A stretch of 64,000 bases of DNA from Deltaproteobacteria bacterium (GCA_028818775.1 JAPPNE010000044.1:1-64000), one strand, 5' to 3'. Shown: positions 35,210 through 44,770, numbered from the stretch's first letter. Translations and numbers: made by a program. The notes: generated by a model not told the origin, from the sequence alone.

Positions 35210-35281
35210 CAGATTGTCCCCCGTTTGAAGTGATTTCCTGCCTCGCGGTTCGATCCGCGGGCGGATGTCGGGAGAGAAGAA

Positions 35282-35296
35282 GCAAATACGGTGCCA
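35282..35296 (-). promoter_or_regulatory. Sigma-54 promoter of amtB-glnK
   Basis: On the minus strand TGGCAC (35296-35291), 5 bp, TTGC (35285-35282): an exact -24/-12 match, oriented toward amtB. Transcription would start near 35270, about 60 nt before the GTG. Confidence 0.85.
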
Positions 35297-35424
35297 ACAG
35301 GGATGTCGGTCTCTCGGCTCGCGGGAATGACGTTCCGAGCCGGCGGTTCGTTTCCGCGCTTGCTCAACAAACAGGCATGTGCGCAACAAGCAGGCAGGTG
35401 AGGACCGGCGGACCGCCCGTCCCC

Positions 35425-37179
35425 CTATCCTCCGCGGAGTCTCTGCCTGAGGTTCGCGTGCTGCTCCTTGATCCCCGCCGGGAGCCGGTCTTCGAACTTC
35501 TCGAAGAACTCCGACTGGCTGCGCAGGTTCGTGCGCCAGCCTTCCCGGTCCACGTGGAGCAGCCGGTTCAGGGCGCCGCCGGCGACGTCCGCTCCGGCGC
35601 AGTCGATGCTCGAAGTCTTGGGCAGGTAGCCGATGGGGGTCTCGTCGGCGCTGCCGCCGTCGCGCGAGCGCTCGATGATCCACCGGAGCACGCGCAGGTT
35701 CTCGCCGAACCCGGGCCACAGGAAGCCGCCGCGCTCGTCCCTCTGGAACCAGTTCACGCGGAAGATCTTGGGTGGACGGGTCAGGCGCTTGCCCATGGAG
35801 AGCCAGTGGTTCCAGTAGTCGCCCATGTTGTAGCCGCAGAACGGCAGCATGGCCATGGGATCGCGCCGCACCACCCCGACGGCTCCGGTGGCGGCCGCGG
35901 TGGTCTCCGACGCCAGGGTGGCGCCGAGGAAGGTGCCGTGGGCCCAGTCGAAGGACTGGTAGACCAGTGGAACCAGCTTCTGGCGCCGGGCGCCGAAGAG
36001 GATGGCGCTTATGGGGACGCCCTGGGGGTTCTCGCGCTCCGGCGAGATGGACGGGCATTCGCCGGCGGGCACGGTGAAACGGCTGTTGGGATGGGCCACG
36101 GGACCCTCCTTGGCGAGGTGCCACGGCCGCCCGCGCCAGTCGGTGACGCGCTCGGGCACCGGGTCGTCGTGCCCCTCCCACCACACGCCCCCGTCGGGTT
36201 TCAACCCCACGTTGGTGAAGATGGTGTTCTTGCGGATCGTGCGCATGGCGTTGGGGTTGGTCCTGGAGTTGGTCCCGGGGACCACGCCGAAGAACCCGGC
36301 TTCGGGGTTCACCGCCCACAGGCGCCCGTCGTCGCCCACCCGCAGCCACGCGATGTCGTCCCCGACGGTGAACACGCGCCAGCCCTTCATGGACTCGGGC
36401 GGCACCAGCATGGCCAGGTTGGTCTTGCCGCAGGCGCTCGGCAACGCGCCGCACACGTAGGTGGTCTCACCCTCCGGGCTCTCGAGGCCGACGATCATCA
36501 TGTGCTCGGCGAGCCAGCCTTCCCGCTGGCCCAGGACGCTGGCGAGCCGCAGCGCCATGCACTTCTTGGCCAGCAGCGCATTGCCGCCGTAGCCGGAGCC
36601 CACGCTCCAGATGGTGTTGTCCTGCGGGAAGTGGCAGATGAAGCGCCGGTCGATGTTCAGGTCCGCCTTGGAGTGGAGTCCGTGGGTGAAGTCGTCTGAG
36701 CCGCCGAGGTGGTCGAGGGCGACCTGGCCCATGCGCGTCATGGAGCCCATGCTGAGGGCCACGTACACGCTGTCGGTCAGCTCGATGCCGACCTTGCTGA
36801 ACGGGGAGCCCGCCGGTCCCATGAGGAAGGGAACCACGTACATGGTGCGCCCGGCCATGGAGCCGTCGAAGATCACCCCGAGCCGGTCGTAGGCTTCGTC
36901 CGGCGCCATCCAGTTGTTGGAGGGGCCGGCGTCGTCCTGCTCGCGGGAACACACGAAGGTCAGATGCTCCGTGCGCGCCACGTCGTTGGAGGCGCTGCGG
37001 TGGAGGTAACAGCCCGGCAGGCTCTTCTGGTCCAGCGGGATCAGGTCGCCCTCGCGGATCGCCAGTTGGGTCAGCCGTTCCCGCTCTTCCTCCGAACCGT
37101 CGCACCAGACCACGTCGTCGGGGCGGCACACGGCCGCCGCTTCCTTCACGAACTTCCGAACAGCCTCGTTCACGTGCAT
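35425..37179 (-). CDS. pckG: Phosphoenolpyruvate carboxykinase (GTP)
   Basis: A 584-residue GTP-type PEPCK. It has FLMGPAGSPFSKVGIELTDS, the P-loop/kinase-1a region CGALPSACGKTNLAMLVPP with the reactive cysteine, TVGDDIAWLR, NPEAGFFGVVPGTN, and FLWPGFGENLRVLRWI. It converts oxaloacetate and GTP to PEP, the entry to gluconeogenesis, fitting a heterotroph growing on organic acids. It follows a zinc-ribbon protein gene by 9 bp, so the two are likely one operon. Confidence 0.97.
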   Translation of the reverse strand: MHVNEAVRKFVKEAAAVCRPDDVVWCDGSEEERERLTQLAIREGDLIPLDQKSLPGCYLHRSASNDVARTEHLTFVCSREQDDAGPSNNWMAPDEAYDRLGVIFDGSMAGRTMYVVPFLMGPAGSPFSKVGIELTDSVYVALSMGSMTRMGQVALDHLGGSDDFTHGLHSKADLNIDRRFICHFPQDNTIWSVGSGYGGNALLAKKCMALRLASVLGQREGWLAEHMMIVGLESPEGETTYVCGALPSACGKTNLAMLVPPESMKGWRVFTVGDDIAWLRVGDDGRLWAVNPEAGFFGVVPGTNSRTNPNAMRTIRKNTIFTNVGLKPDGGVWWEGHDDPVPERVTDWRGRPWHLAKEGPVAHPNSRFTVPAGECPSISPERENPQGVPISAILFGARRQKLVPLVYQSFDWAHGTFLGATLASETTAAATGAVGVVRRDPMAMLPFCGYNMGDYWNHWLSMGKRLTRPPKIFRVNWFQRDERGGFLWPGFGENLRVLRWIIERSRDGGSADETPIGYLPKTSSIDCAGADVAGGALNRLLHVDREGWRTNLRSQSEFFEKFEDRLPAGIKEQHANLRQRLRGG

Positions 37180-37188
37180 GCGTTCCCT

Positions 37189-37476
37189 CTATTTGATACC
37201 TCTCCGCTTCGACGGAGCGCGTTTCGACGGCGGCGTCCCTCGAGTTGCTGGCCTGTCCGGGTCGTCGCTCTTGGGCGGCGTGCCCTTGGGGTCGTTGGTG
37301 ATGAAGTGCCCGCAGTTGATGCAATAGACCGTGTAGGCCGGCTCGCGGCGGTGGTAGACGGTGTGGAAGTGGCCCTGGGAGCTGTTGATGGTGACGTCGA
37401 CCTTGTAGAGCTTGATGACGACCTTGTGGCTGCAGTTCGGGCACACTACCGTTTCGGCTACTTCCGTTGTGGCCAT
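37189..37476 (-). CDS. Small zinc-ribbon protein
   Basis: A 95-residue protein with two cysteine pairs, CPNC (near residue 12) and CINC (near 52), making one zinc ribbon, and a Lys/Arg/Pro-rich C-terminal tail. There is no catalytic motif. It is upstream of and 9 bp from pckG, so it is co-transcribed with it. The function is unknown. Confidence 0.7.
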   Translation of the reverse strand: MATTEVAETVVCPNCSHKVVIKLYKVDVTINSSQGHFHTVYHRREPAYTVYCINCGHFITNDPKGTPPKSDDPDRPATRGTPPSKRAPSKRRGIK

Positions 37477-37566
37477 CCGAACTCCCCAGAAGGCTGATGA
37501 ACCCGGTGCACGCCTGTTCCCGGCTCAGGGTTCCCCTATATAGCCCAGCGACCCGTCGCACACAAA

Positions 37567-38685
37567 TCAGCACCAGTAGTCTTCACGCCCTCCCTGGACC
37601 CACCAGTTCTCCCGCGCCTGGATGTCCAGCTCGAACCCCTTGCCGTGCTCCCGCGCCAGTTCGTACAGCTTCTTGGCCAGGGCGATGTCCACGATGCCCT
37701 GGCCGCCCTGGTTCTTGTACAGGAGGACCTGGTCGTCGCTGGTGCGTCCCGGTGCCTTCCCGGTCAGGATGTCGGCGATGTCGACCACCTTGTCCCAGGT
37801 GATGACGCCGTCCTGGACCGGCCAGTAGATGTCGCCCTGCTGGGAGTCCACCGCCTGCTCGCGCGAGAGGGCGACGATGAAGTCGCAGCGTTGCAAGGTG
37901 GCGTCGTCGATCTCCCGCCGCGGCTTGTCCAGGTTGCCGCTTTTCACCAGCTCGATGTTGCTGCCGATGACCGAGATGATGTACTGGCCCGGCTCCAGCC
38001 AGGAGCCGTCGATGACGGGCACGTTGGTGTTGGTCATGCACAGGATGATGTCCACGTCCTGCGCGGCGCGCGGCGCTTCCGCCACCGGCTCCACCGGCAC
38101 GTGGGTGATCTCCGTCATCTTTCGGGCAAAGGCCTCCCGGTGCGCCGGCGTGGGGCTGTAGACCTTTGCGCTGTCGATCCTGCGCAGCTCGGTCAGGCCC
38201 ACGAAGGTGGAGTAGGCCTGGTTGCCGGAACCGTAGATGCCCACCGTGCGCGCGCCCTCCTTGGCCAACAGGTCGAGGCCCGCCAGGCTCGTGGCCGGCG
38301 TGCGCAGGTCCGCCACCCCCGCCGCGTGCTTGGGCCGGTGCGCCATGATCCCCAGGAGGGTCCCCGTGTCCGCGTCGTAGACCAGTGCCAGCTCGGTCTG
38401 GTCGGGGTTGTAGGGCGGCCGCCGCTGCTGGTCGCCGACGATGGCCTTCCGGTGCAGCGCCACCTGCGCGCCCACGGCGCCGTAGCTCGACGATCCGCCG
38501 GCGTAGATGTTGAGCACGGTGTCGAACGGCGCCTCGGCCACGGTGCGGTGCAGGTTCAAGCGTTTGCGCGGCGCGTTGACGCCCTCGGACGTGCCGATCT
38601 TCCTGAGCGCGTTCTCGGTGATGGAGACGGCTTCCGGAAAGGGAACCAACTCGTCCACGTCCTGGGAATGGAAAAACAGGGCCAT
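37567..38685 (-). CDS. Ornithine cyclodeaminase/mu-crystallin family protein
   Basis: A 372-residue NAD(P)-dependent enzyme of the OCD/mu-crystallin family. It has ELALVYDADTGTLLGIMA, the domain entry LRTPATSLAGLDLLA, the nucleotide loop GIYGSGNQAYSTF, and CMTNTNVPVIDGSWLEPGQYI. Relatives include ornithine cyclodeaminase, alanine dehydrogenase, ketimine reductase and opine-type enzymes. Substrate residues are not diagnostic here. It is slightly longer than typical OCD (about 330-350), with an extended C-terminal region containing NQGGQGIVDIALAKKLYELA. Neighbours on the strand are transport-related. Confidence 0.85.
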   Translation of the reverse strand: MALFFHSQDVDELVPFPEAVSITENALRKIGTSEGVNAPRKRLNLHRTVAEAPFDTVLNIYAGGSSSYGAVGAQVALHRKAIVGDQQRRPPYNPDQTELALVYDADTGTLLGIMAHRPKHAAGVADLRTPATSLAGLDLLAKEGARTVGIYGSGNQAYSTFVGLTELRRIDSAKVYSPTPAHREAFARKMTEITHVPVEPVAEAPRAAQDVDIILCMTNTNVPVIDGSWLEPGQYIISVIGSNIELVKSGNLDKPRREIDDATLQRCDFIVALSREQAVDSQQGDIYWPVQDGVITWDKVVDIADILTGKAPGRTSDDQVLLYKNQGGQGIVDIALAKKLYELAREHGKGFELDIQARENWWVQGGREDYWC

Positions 38686-38928
38686 GAATACCTCCGGTGC
38701 GGGATCGCGAATTTGCCGGGACAGGATCGCACAGGCATGGGCGGTGAGCGGGGAAACGAACGCCTCACCGCCTACTCCGCCGGATCTGGGCTAATCGAAT
38801 CTAGGCTAATCAGATAGCCCGGTGGCGGCGGAAACGCAAGGTGACGGTGAAAGAGGACGCTCCTGCCGCCGGTGCGGAGCCCGGAGACGAACTAGAGGAA
38901 GGAACGAAACGACGGATTGGCGGCGCGG
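38686..38928. other. Non-coding gap, 243 bp
   Basis: Nothing recognisable; presumably the promoter region of the cyclodeaminase-like gene. It has no clear -35/-10 pair or hairpin. Confidence 0.3.
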
Positions 38929-39759
38929 TCAGAACACCATCTCAACCTTGGACGCGCAGCGGAACCCGTAGTAGGCGTGTCCGCGCGCCTGCCTGCCAGG
39001 GTCCACGATGTGCCGCGACGTGGCGGTGAGGCCTTCGGGATCGCTGGAGGCGTTGCCGCCCCGGGTTACCCTCGGGTAAGGTACCGACAGGTCCTCGCGC
39101 CCGTCCTTGGGGTCGTAGGGGTAAGTCGTCGCAGTGGAGCGGGTCCACTCCCACACCTGTCCGGCCATGTCCATGACGCCGTAGGGACTGCGCCCCTTGG
39201 GATACCGGCCCACGGGCACCGATTCGCCGCGCCAGCCGCCGAAGAAGGCCAGCTCCCCCGTGGGCGGTTGGTTGCCCCACGGGTACAGCCGCCCGTCGGC
39301 GCCGCGCGCGGCCTTCTCCCATTCCGCCTCGCTCGGGAGCTTCTTCTCGAGCCACTTGCAGTACGCCACCGCGCCGTGCCAAGCCATCTCCGAGGCCGGG
39401 TAGTCCTCGAAACCCTTCTCCACCTGCCAGGTGTCGCCCGCCGGGTGGATGCGGTTGTCGTCGTCCAGCACGTCCAGGTACATCTCGCCCTTGGGCCCCA
39501 CCGGCCCCTTGGCCGAGATGAAGCGCGCGTAGTCCTTCATGGTGACGAGGTTCCGGTCGATGAAGAACGCCGGCAGGAAGAGCTTGTGGGCCGGCCCCTC
39601 CCCGGGCGGACCTCCGTCCCGCCCCATGGTGAACTCCCCCGCGGGGATGAGCACCATGCCCGCATGCTTGCCCTCGGCGGCGGCGGCCGTGCCGGAAAGG
39701 ACGAGACTTGCGGCCAATACCAGCGACCCTGCAATGGAGCCCAGGCTGGGCCTCATCAC
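38929..39759 (-). CDS. Exported SUMF1/FGE-fold protein
   Basis: A 276-residue protein with a signal peptide (residues 1-27, AxA-type end) and a formylglycine-generating-enzyme sulfatase-modifying fold. It has MVLIPAGEFTMGRD, PAHKLFLPAFFIDRNLVT, KKLPSEAEWEKAARG, YPWGN, YGVMDMAGQVWEWT and the terminal YGFRCA. The redox-active cysteines of true FGE, expected after RGG, are absent (RGGNASSDPEG), so it is unlikely to modify sulfatases. Related non-FGE members act in nonheme iron oxidations or bind ligands. It lies 94 bp downstream of the TctC gene on the same strand. Confidence 0.85.
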   Translation of the reverse strand: MMRPSLGSIAGSLVLAASLVLSGTAAAAEGKHAGMVLIPAGEFTMGRDGGPPGEGPAHKLFLPAFFIDRNLVTMKDYARFISAKGPVGPKGEMYLDVLDDDNRIHPAGDTWQVEKGFEDYPASEMAWHGAVAYCKWLEKKLPSEAEWEKAARGADGRLYPWGNQPPTGELAFFGGWRGESVPVGRYPKGRSPYGVMDMAGQVWEWTRSTATTYPYDPKDGREDLSVPYPRVTRGGNASSDPEGLTATSRHIVDPGRQARGHAYYGFRCASKVEMVF

Positions 39760-39853
39760 GATTCCCTCCAGGCGCTGCGTGGGGCACCACGGGAGGTTCC
39801 CCGTGCCTCCGCGTGGGGCATGCCACTTCCTTGGGTCGAGGCTCCTCGCCTCC

Positions 39854-40873
39854 TCAGTAGTTGAACGTCTTTTTCAGCACCGGCTTGTTCGCCTCGGGAA
39901 TGTCGACCATCTGCTGCACGAGGGTTTGCAGGTCCTTCCCGTGGAGCGGGTTGATCTGTATCCGCACCTTCGCGGCGTCCTTGAGGAATTCAGGATCCTT
40001 CATCACCTGGGCGAACGCGTTGCGCATGGTCTCCACGCGTTCCGGCGGCACTCCGGGAGGCATGGTCCAGGGCCGCCCCACGGAGAGCTGCTTGTTGTAG
40101 ACTTCCAGGATGGCCTTCTTGTCCCCCTTGGCGAGGTCGGAGGCCAGCGGCACGTCCTTCAGTCCGGGGTGCTTCTCGCGTCCGACCTGCACCAGGATGC
40201 GGATGGCCTTTTTCTCGAACCAGTCCTTCTTGAGGGCGCGCAGCGAGGCGTAGCCCCACCCGCAGATGCCGTCCACCTCTCCCTTGTCCACGGCCAGCGC
40301 GGTAGCCATGATGCCGCGGTACCCGGAGGTCACCTTCATGTTGGTGCCCATGACGTTGTTGAGCATCAGCGGCACGATGAAGATGTCGGAGCGCGGCTGC
40401 GTGGCCGCCATCTTCACCGGTTCCTTGGCGTTGACCAGGTCTTCGGCGGTCTTGTACTTGCTGTCGGAGCGGACGAAGCAGGACGCGGTCTCCTGCACCG
40501 GGGTGCCGATCCAGTTGAACTTCGTCGGGTCGAAGCGCGCCTGCTTGACGCCCAAGGCCTTCGTCAGCGGCAGGGTCCGGTGAATCGCGCCCATGGTGAG
40601 GCCGTCCTTCTTGGCTATGTTGTAGAGCCAGTTCGCCGCCACCATCCCCGAGGCGCCGGGCATGTTCTTCACCACCACCTTCGGGTTTCCGGGAATGTAT
40701 TTCGAGATGTATCGTGCCGCGGTCCGCGGGTAGAGGTCGTAGGACGTGGCGGCGTCCGCGGACACGACGATCACCACCTGCTTGCCCTTGTAGACCGACT
40801 CGTCCGCGGTGGCCGCCTGGACGAGGAAACCGAGCACGATCAGGGCTCCAAGGATAGTGCGAAGAACAGTCAT
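39854..40873 (-). CDS. Bug/TctC-type periplasmic solute-binding protein
   Basis: A 339-residue periplasmic binding protein of the tripartite tricarboxylate transporter family. A signal peptide (1-23, ending ATA-D) is followed by YKGKQVVIVVSADAATSYDLYPRTAARYISKYIPGNPKVVVKNMPGASGMVAANWLY, a typical Bug N-lobe, and VTSGYRGIMATALAVDKGEVDG. ATG 40873 follows a GGAGGA site. A TctA-TctB fusion that could be its membrane partner lies 5.7 kb away on the other strand. Ligands of this family are usually dicarboxylates, aromatic acids or similar. Confidence 0.9.
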   Translation of the reverse strand: MTVLRTILGALIVLGFLVQAATADESVYKGKQVVIVVSADAATSYDLYPRTAARYISKYIPGNPKVVVKNMPGASGMVAANWLYNIAKKDGLTMGAIHRTLPLTKALGVKQARFDPTKFNWIGTPVQETASCFVRSDSKYKTAEDLVNAKEPVKMAATQPRSDIFIVPLMLNNVMGTNMKVTSGYRGIMATALAVDKGEVDGICGWGYASLRALKKDWFEKKAIRILVQVGREKHPGLKDVPLASDLAKGDKKAILEVYNKQLSVGRPWTMPPGVPPERVETMRNAFAQVMKDPEFLKDAAKVRIQINPLHGKDLQTLVQQMVDIPEANKPVLKKTFNY

Positions 40874-40943
40874 GCATCGTCCTCCTTCCGGTGCGTCGTG
40901 TGGGATGGATTCCCTCTGGATGACGCCCTTTGTCATGGACCCC

Positions 40944-40971
40944 TCTATGTGACTTGTGATTCGTTTGTCAA
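40944..40971 (-). promoter_or_regulatory. Probable promoter of the TctC gene
   Basis: On the minus strand TTGACA (40971-40966) is followed after 16-17 bp by a weak CATAGA/ATAGAG -10 (about 40949-40944), 71 bp before the ATG at 40873. Confidence 0.45.
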
Positions 40972-41156
40972 GCCGCTGCCGTCACGGTTGGGGAATCGGC
41001 CGGGCGCGGTTAGAAGGGGGGCGTCCCGGAACGGCCGGCTTTGTGTGAAGGCGCGGTTTGTGGCAATGTCGGCGGTGCCTTCCGCGTCGCCGTCGCAACC
41101 GTCGCTTCGCGACGGAGCAGCGGGCCGGCGAAGCAGGGCCAGGAGGAGACTCGGCA

Positions 41157-42116
41157 GTGCTCATACGGTACGTCGCCATGCGCCTCGTGCAGTTGGTCCC
41201 CATGGTGCTGGTGGTCACCATGGTGGTCTTCTTCGTCATGAGGATCATCCCCGGAGACCCGGTGCTGGTGATGCTGGGCGCGGTGGAAGGGGCGGCGATC
41301 TCGGAGGACGTCTACAACGCCATGCGCCTGCGGCTGGGCCTGGACCGGCCGCTGATCGTGCAGTACCTCGACTGGCTGTGGGACATGGTGCGGGGCGACC
41401 TCGGGGCGTCCATTACCTACCGGATTCCGGCCCTCGACGTCATCCTGGCCCGGCTGGTGCCCACGGCTTACCTCATGGTCGGCGGCGTCATCATGGCCGT
41501 GGCCATCGCCGTGCCCGGCGGCGTGCTGGCCGCCATCCACAACAACACCAAGTGGGACCACTTCGCCACGGGCTTCGTCATCCTGGGCATCACCGTGCCC
41601 ACGTTCTGGCTGGCCCTCGTCGCCATTCTCGTGTTCGCGGTGTACCTGGGCTGGCTTCCCGCCATCGGATATACGCCTCCGCAGGAAGGTATCGTGGAGT
41701 TCCTGCAGCACCTGGTCCTGCCCATGACCGTGGTGGCCCTGAACGTGGCCGCCACGGTGTTGCGCTTCCAGCGCCAGGACTTCCTCGAGCAGATGAACCT
41801 GGACTATGTGCGCACCGCCAGGGCCAAGGGCCTGAGCGAGAGGCTGGTGTTGTGGAAGCACGTCCTGCGCAACTCGCTGATGACGACGGTGACGGTGGTG
41901 GGCCTGCAGATGGCCTACCTGAGCGGCTTGGTGACCGTCGTCGAGAACGTCTTCAACTATCCCGGCATCGGTTTTCTGCTGTTGAACTCCATTCACACGC
42001 GGGATTTCGTGGTGGTTCAGGGAGTGGTGCTGTTCATGGTCTTCCTCGCCATCGGCGTCAACCTGGTGGTGGACATTCTCTACGCGGTGCTGGATCCGCG
42101 GGTCCGCTACAAGTAG
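41157..42116 (+). CDS. Dipeptide/opine-type ABC transporter permease (DppB-like)
   Basis: A 319-residue permease with six membrane segments. It has MRLVQLVPMVLVVTMVVFFVMRIIPGDP, typical DppB N-terminus; RLRLGLDRPLIVQYLDWLW and the EAA loop DYVRTARAKGLSERLVLWKHVLRNSL. GTG 41157 follows an AGGAGGA site. It pairs with the DppC-like protein encoded 13 bp downstream to form the channel of a peptide, nickel or opine importer. Confidence 0.92.
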   Translation: MLIRYVAMRLVQLVPMVLVVTMVVFFVMRIIPGDPVLVMLGAVEGAAISEDVYNAMRLRLGLDRPLIVQYLDWLWDMVRGDLGASITYRIPALDVILARLVPTAYLMVGGVIMAVAIAVPGGVLAAIHNNTKWDHFATGFVILGITVPTFWLALVAILVFAVYLGWLPAIGYTPPQEGIVEFLQHLVLPMTVVALNVAATVLRFQRQDFLEQMNLDYVRTARAKGLSERLVLWKHVLRNSLMTTVTVVGLQMAYLSGLVTVVENVFNYPGIGFLLLNSIHTRDFVVVQGVVLFMVFLAIGVNLVVDILYAVLDPRVRYK

Positions 42117-42129
42117 GGAGGAACGCCGG

Positions 42130-43044
42130 GTGGAACTCCAAGCCCCCTATCCGTCGACAACCTCCGGGCCGGGGTACCGTTTGTGGCGCGCGTCCGGCCG
42201 CGCGGTCAGCGCGACCCGCAACGATCCGCGGGCCGCGGTGGGCGTCACGCTGCTCTTTCTCTACATCCTGATCGCCCTGGTGGGGGCGAGCTTCTCTCCC
42301 TACGATACCACCACGCCCAACATCAAGGTGCGCATGCAAGGACCGAGTTGGGAGCACCCTTTCGGCACCGACCGCATCGGCCGGGACGTCGCCACCCGCA
42401 TCATCGCCGGCTCGCGCGTGAGCCTGCACGTGGCCGCGGGCGCGGTCATCGTGGCGCTGCTGCTGGGGGCGCCGCTGGGCGCCCTGTCGAGCTACGTGGG
42501 CGGGGCCTTCGATGCGCTGGTCCAGCGCGTGATGGAGGGCATCATGGCCTTCCCGTCGCTGGTGCTGGCGTTGGCGTTGGTGGCGCTGGCCGGGCCCAGC
42601 GTCCCGATGCTGTGGTTCGCCATCGCCTTCAGCTCCATCCCGCGCTACGCCCGCATCGTCCGTAGCGGCGTGCTGACGCACAAGGAACGGGAGTATGTCG
42701 AGGCCGCCCGGGCCATGGGACAGCGGCCCATGGGCGTCCTGATGAAGCAGATCCTGCCCAACATCATGGCGCCCATCGCGGTGCAGATCACCCTGGACTT
42801 CGCCCGCGCCATCGGCGTGGAGGCGGCCCTCAGCTACCTGGGCCTGGGCTTGTCGGTGCCGTACATCAGTTGGGGCCTGATGGTCCGGGAGGCGCAGGAC
42901 TTTCTGGAGGTGGCGCCCTGGCTGGCGGTGTTTCCGGGCATCGCCCTGGCCGGCGTTATCCTGGGCTTCACCCTGTTGGGCGACAGCCTGCGGGACCGCA
43001 TGGATCCGCGCACGCGCCTGCCCTTGAACCGGCGGGGGCGGTAG
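42130..43044 (+). CDS. Dipeptide/opine-type ABC transporter permease (DppC-like)
   Basis: A 304-residue permease. It has the N-terminal HPFGTDRIGRDVATRIIAGSRVSL, characteristic of DppC, and the EAA loop YVEAARAMGQRPMGVLMKQILPNIMAPI followed by the GLGLSVPYISWGLM segment. GTG 42130 has a GGGAGGA site overlapping the DppB stop region. It is co-transcribed with DppB; no ATPase gene follows. Confidence 0.92.
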   Translation: MELQAPYPSTTSGPGYRLWRASGRAVSATRNDPRAAVGVTLLFLYILIALVGASFSPYDTTTPNIKVRMQGPSWEHPFGTDRIGRDVATRIIAGSRVSLHVAAGAVIVALLLGAPLGALSSYVGGAFDALVQRVMEGIMAFPSLVLALALVALAGPSVPMLWFAIAFSSIPRYARIVRSGVLTHKEREYVEAARAMGQRPMGVLMKQILPNIMAPIAVQITLDFARAIGVEAALSYLGLGLSVPYISWGLMVREAQDFLEVAPWLAVFPGIALAGVILGFTLLGDSLRDRMDPRTRLPLNRRGR

Positions 43045-43077
43045 GCCACGGAGGGCCCTCCCAACGCGCGGCGCAAG

Positions 43078-43106
43078 TTGACACTCGTCCGGCCGCGGTG
43101 CTAGCG
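43078..43106 (+). promoter_or_regulatory. Possible promoter before the DppA-like gene
   Basis: TTGACA (43078-43083) is followed after 17 bp by a weak CTAGCG -10 (43101-43106), 53 bp before the ATG. It could allow extra synthesis of the binding protein beyond read-through from the permeases. Confidence 0.4.
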
Positions 43107-43159
43107 TCGCGGCCGAATCATCACCCTGATCGAGCCCAACCCGAGAGGAGGAGATCACG

Positions 43160-44770
43160 ATGACAGGCAGCACCCGAAGAGATATTGTGCGCGGTTCATT
43201 GGTGGGCGTGGCATTTTTGTTGGCCGGTTGGGTCGCGCTCGCCGTCGGCCCGCCGGGCCTCTCCACGGCCGAAGCCGCGGACAAGCCCCGCATCGGAGGA
43301 ACCCTGAAGCTGGGCAACGCCAAGGGCATCGGCACGCCCATTCCCTTCGTGGCCTTCACCTCCATCCCCGAGTACATCAAGAACAACATGTACGAGCCCC
43401 TGGTGATGTACGACCAGAAGGGCGACATCCATCCGTGGCTGGCGGAGAGCTGGTCGCCCAACGCCGATTCCAGCGAGTGGACGTTCAAGCTCCGCAAGGG
43501 GGTCAAGTTCCACAACGGCAAGGAGTTGACGGCCGAGGACGTGGTCTGGTCCGTCAACCACATCCGGGACCCGGCCAACGGCGCGGCGGGCCAGGGGCAG
43601 TTGGCCGACAACGTCGCCGAGGCCACGGCCGTGGACCAGCACACCGTGAGGTTCAAGGCACCCGGGCCGCGCGGCCTCTTGCCCGAGATTCTCGCCAACA
43701 CGTCGACCCTTCACATCGCCCCGGCCGGGTCTCTGGCCAAGGGCCAGCAGAAGATAAAGGGCGGCGCGCCGCCGGCGGGCACGGGCCCGTTCAAGTTCAA
43801 GTCCTGGACCCCGGGGCAGGAGCTGCACGTGGTCCGTCATGACGGCTACTGGGGCGGGGCCGCGTACCTCGACGGCGTCCGCTTCATCGTGATCCGCCAG
43901 AAGGCGGCCCGGGCCGCCGCGGTCCAGGCGGGCGACGTGCACCTGACGGAGCGCCTGGGGCCGACCTTTGTGCAGCGCATCGACAGCAAGCGCATCAAGG
44001 GGCTGCGGTACATGCCCATCGGCGCCGCCGGGCTCAGGCTTCTCGTCTTCAACACCCAGTCGGCGCCCGTTTCCGATCCGCGCGTGCGCAAGGCCATCGC
44101 GCTCTCGCTGGACAAGGGCGCGATCCTCGACGAGGCCACCTTCGGGCTCGGCGTCCCGGTGGAGACCTGGGGCGTCCCGAACACCGACTGGGAGACCTCC
44201 CTCGGCTTCAAGTGGAAGCGGAACGTGGCCGAGGCCAAGCGCCTGCTCAAGGAGGCCGGTTACAAGGGCCAGCCCATCACCCTGGGAGCCACCCGCGGCC
44301 AGGGCGATCCCTGGACCGAGCCCATCATGCGGCAGGCGGCCGAGGCGGGCATCAAGTTCTCGCTGCAGAACCTGGGCGGAGCCGAGCTCATCAAGAAGAC
44401 CATCGCGGGTGAGCTTCACGTCTCCGTCTACGGGGGAGGCGGGACCGGTGAGCCGTTCGTGGCCAACATCCAGCACCTCGGCTGCGCCGAGGGCAAGCAC
44501 GGCGTCAGCAACGTCACTCGCTACTGCACTCCCGAGCTGGAAAAGCTCGTGACGCAGTACCTGGAAGAGCCGGACCGGGCCAAGCGGCTCGCCATCTGGA
44601 AGAAGTTCGCCCAGACATACTTCGTCGACGACGTGGTCCACTACATCATCGGCTGGTCCAACATCCGGAACTACGTGTGGCGCGACGAGGTCAAGAACTG
44701 GGAGCGGGGTCCCACGCAGGAGTACTGGCACGCCAAGGGCGGGCTTTGGAGGACGTGGCTGGAGCCGTAA
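43160..44770 (+). CDS. Dipeptide/oligopeptide-type ABC solute-binding protein (DppA-like)
   Basis: A 536-residue binding protein of the SBP_bac_5 family. A signal peptide with a twin-arginine-like start (STRRDIVRGSLVGVAFLLAG, cleavage near residue 40) is followed by GGTLKLGNAKG, MYEPLVMYDQKGDIHPWLAESW and FKLRKGVKFHNGKELTAEDVVWSVNHI, the family signature. It would deliver peptides, opines or similar compounds to the DppBC-like permease encoded upstream. Its stop lies 103 bp before an amidohydrolase gene that may act on the imported compound. Confidence 0.93.
   Translation: MTGSTRRDIVRGSLVGVAFLLAGWVALAVGPPGLSTAEAADKPRIGGTLKLGNAKGIGTPIPFVAFTSIPEYIKNNMYEPLVMYDQKGDIHPWLAESWSPNADSSEWTFKLRKGVKFHNGKELTAEDVVWSVNHIRDPANGAAGQGQLADNVAEATAVDQHTVRFKAPGPRGLLPEILANTSTLHIAPAGSLAKGQQKIKGGAPPAGTGPFKFKSWTPGQELHVVRHDGYWGGAAYLDGVRFIVIRQKAARAAAVQAGDVHLTERLGPTFVQRIDSKRIKGLRYMPIGAAGLRLLVFNTQSAPVSDPRVRKAIALSLDKGAILDEATFGLGVPVETWGVPNTDWETSLGFKWKRNVAEAKRLLKEAGYKGQPITLGATRGQGDPWTEPIMRQAAEAGIKFSLQNLGGAELIKKTIAGELHVSVYGGGGTGEPFVANIQHLGCAEGKHGVSNVTRYCTPELEKLVTQYLEEPDRAKRLAIWKKFAQTYFVDDVVHYIIGWSNIRNYVWRDEVKNWERGPTQEYWHAKGGLWRTWLEP

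Noticed and set aside
39539-42271. A 910-residue plus-strand open frame across the SUMF1, TctC and DppB genes
   Set aside because: It runs antisense or out of frame through three clear genes and has no coherent domain.
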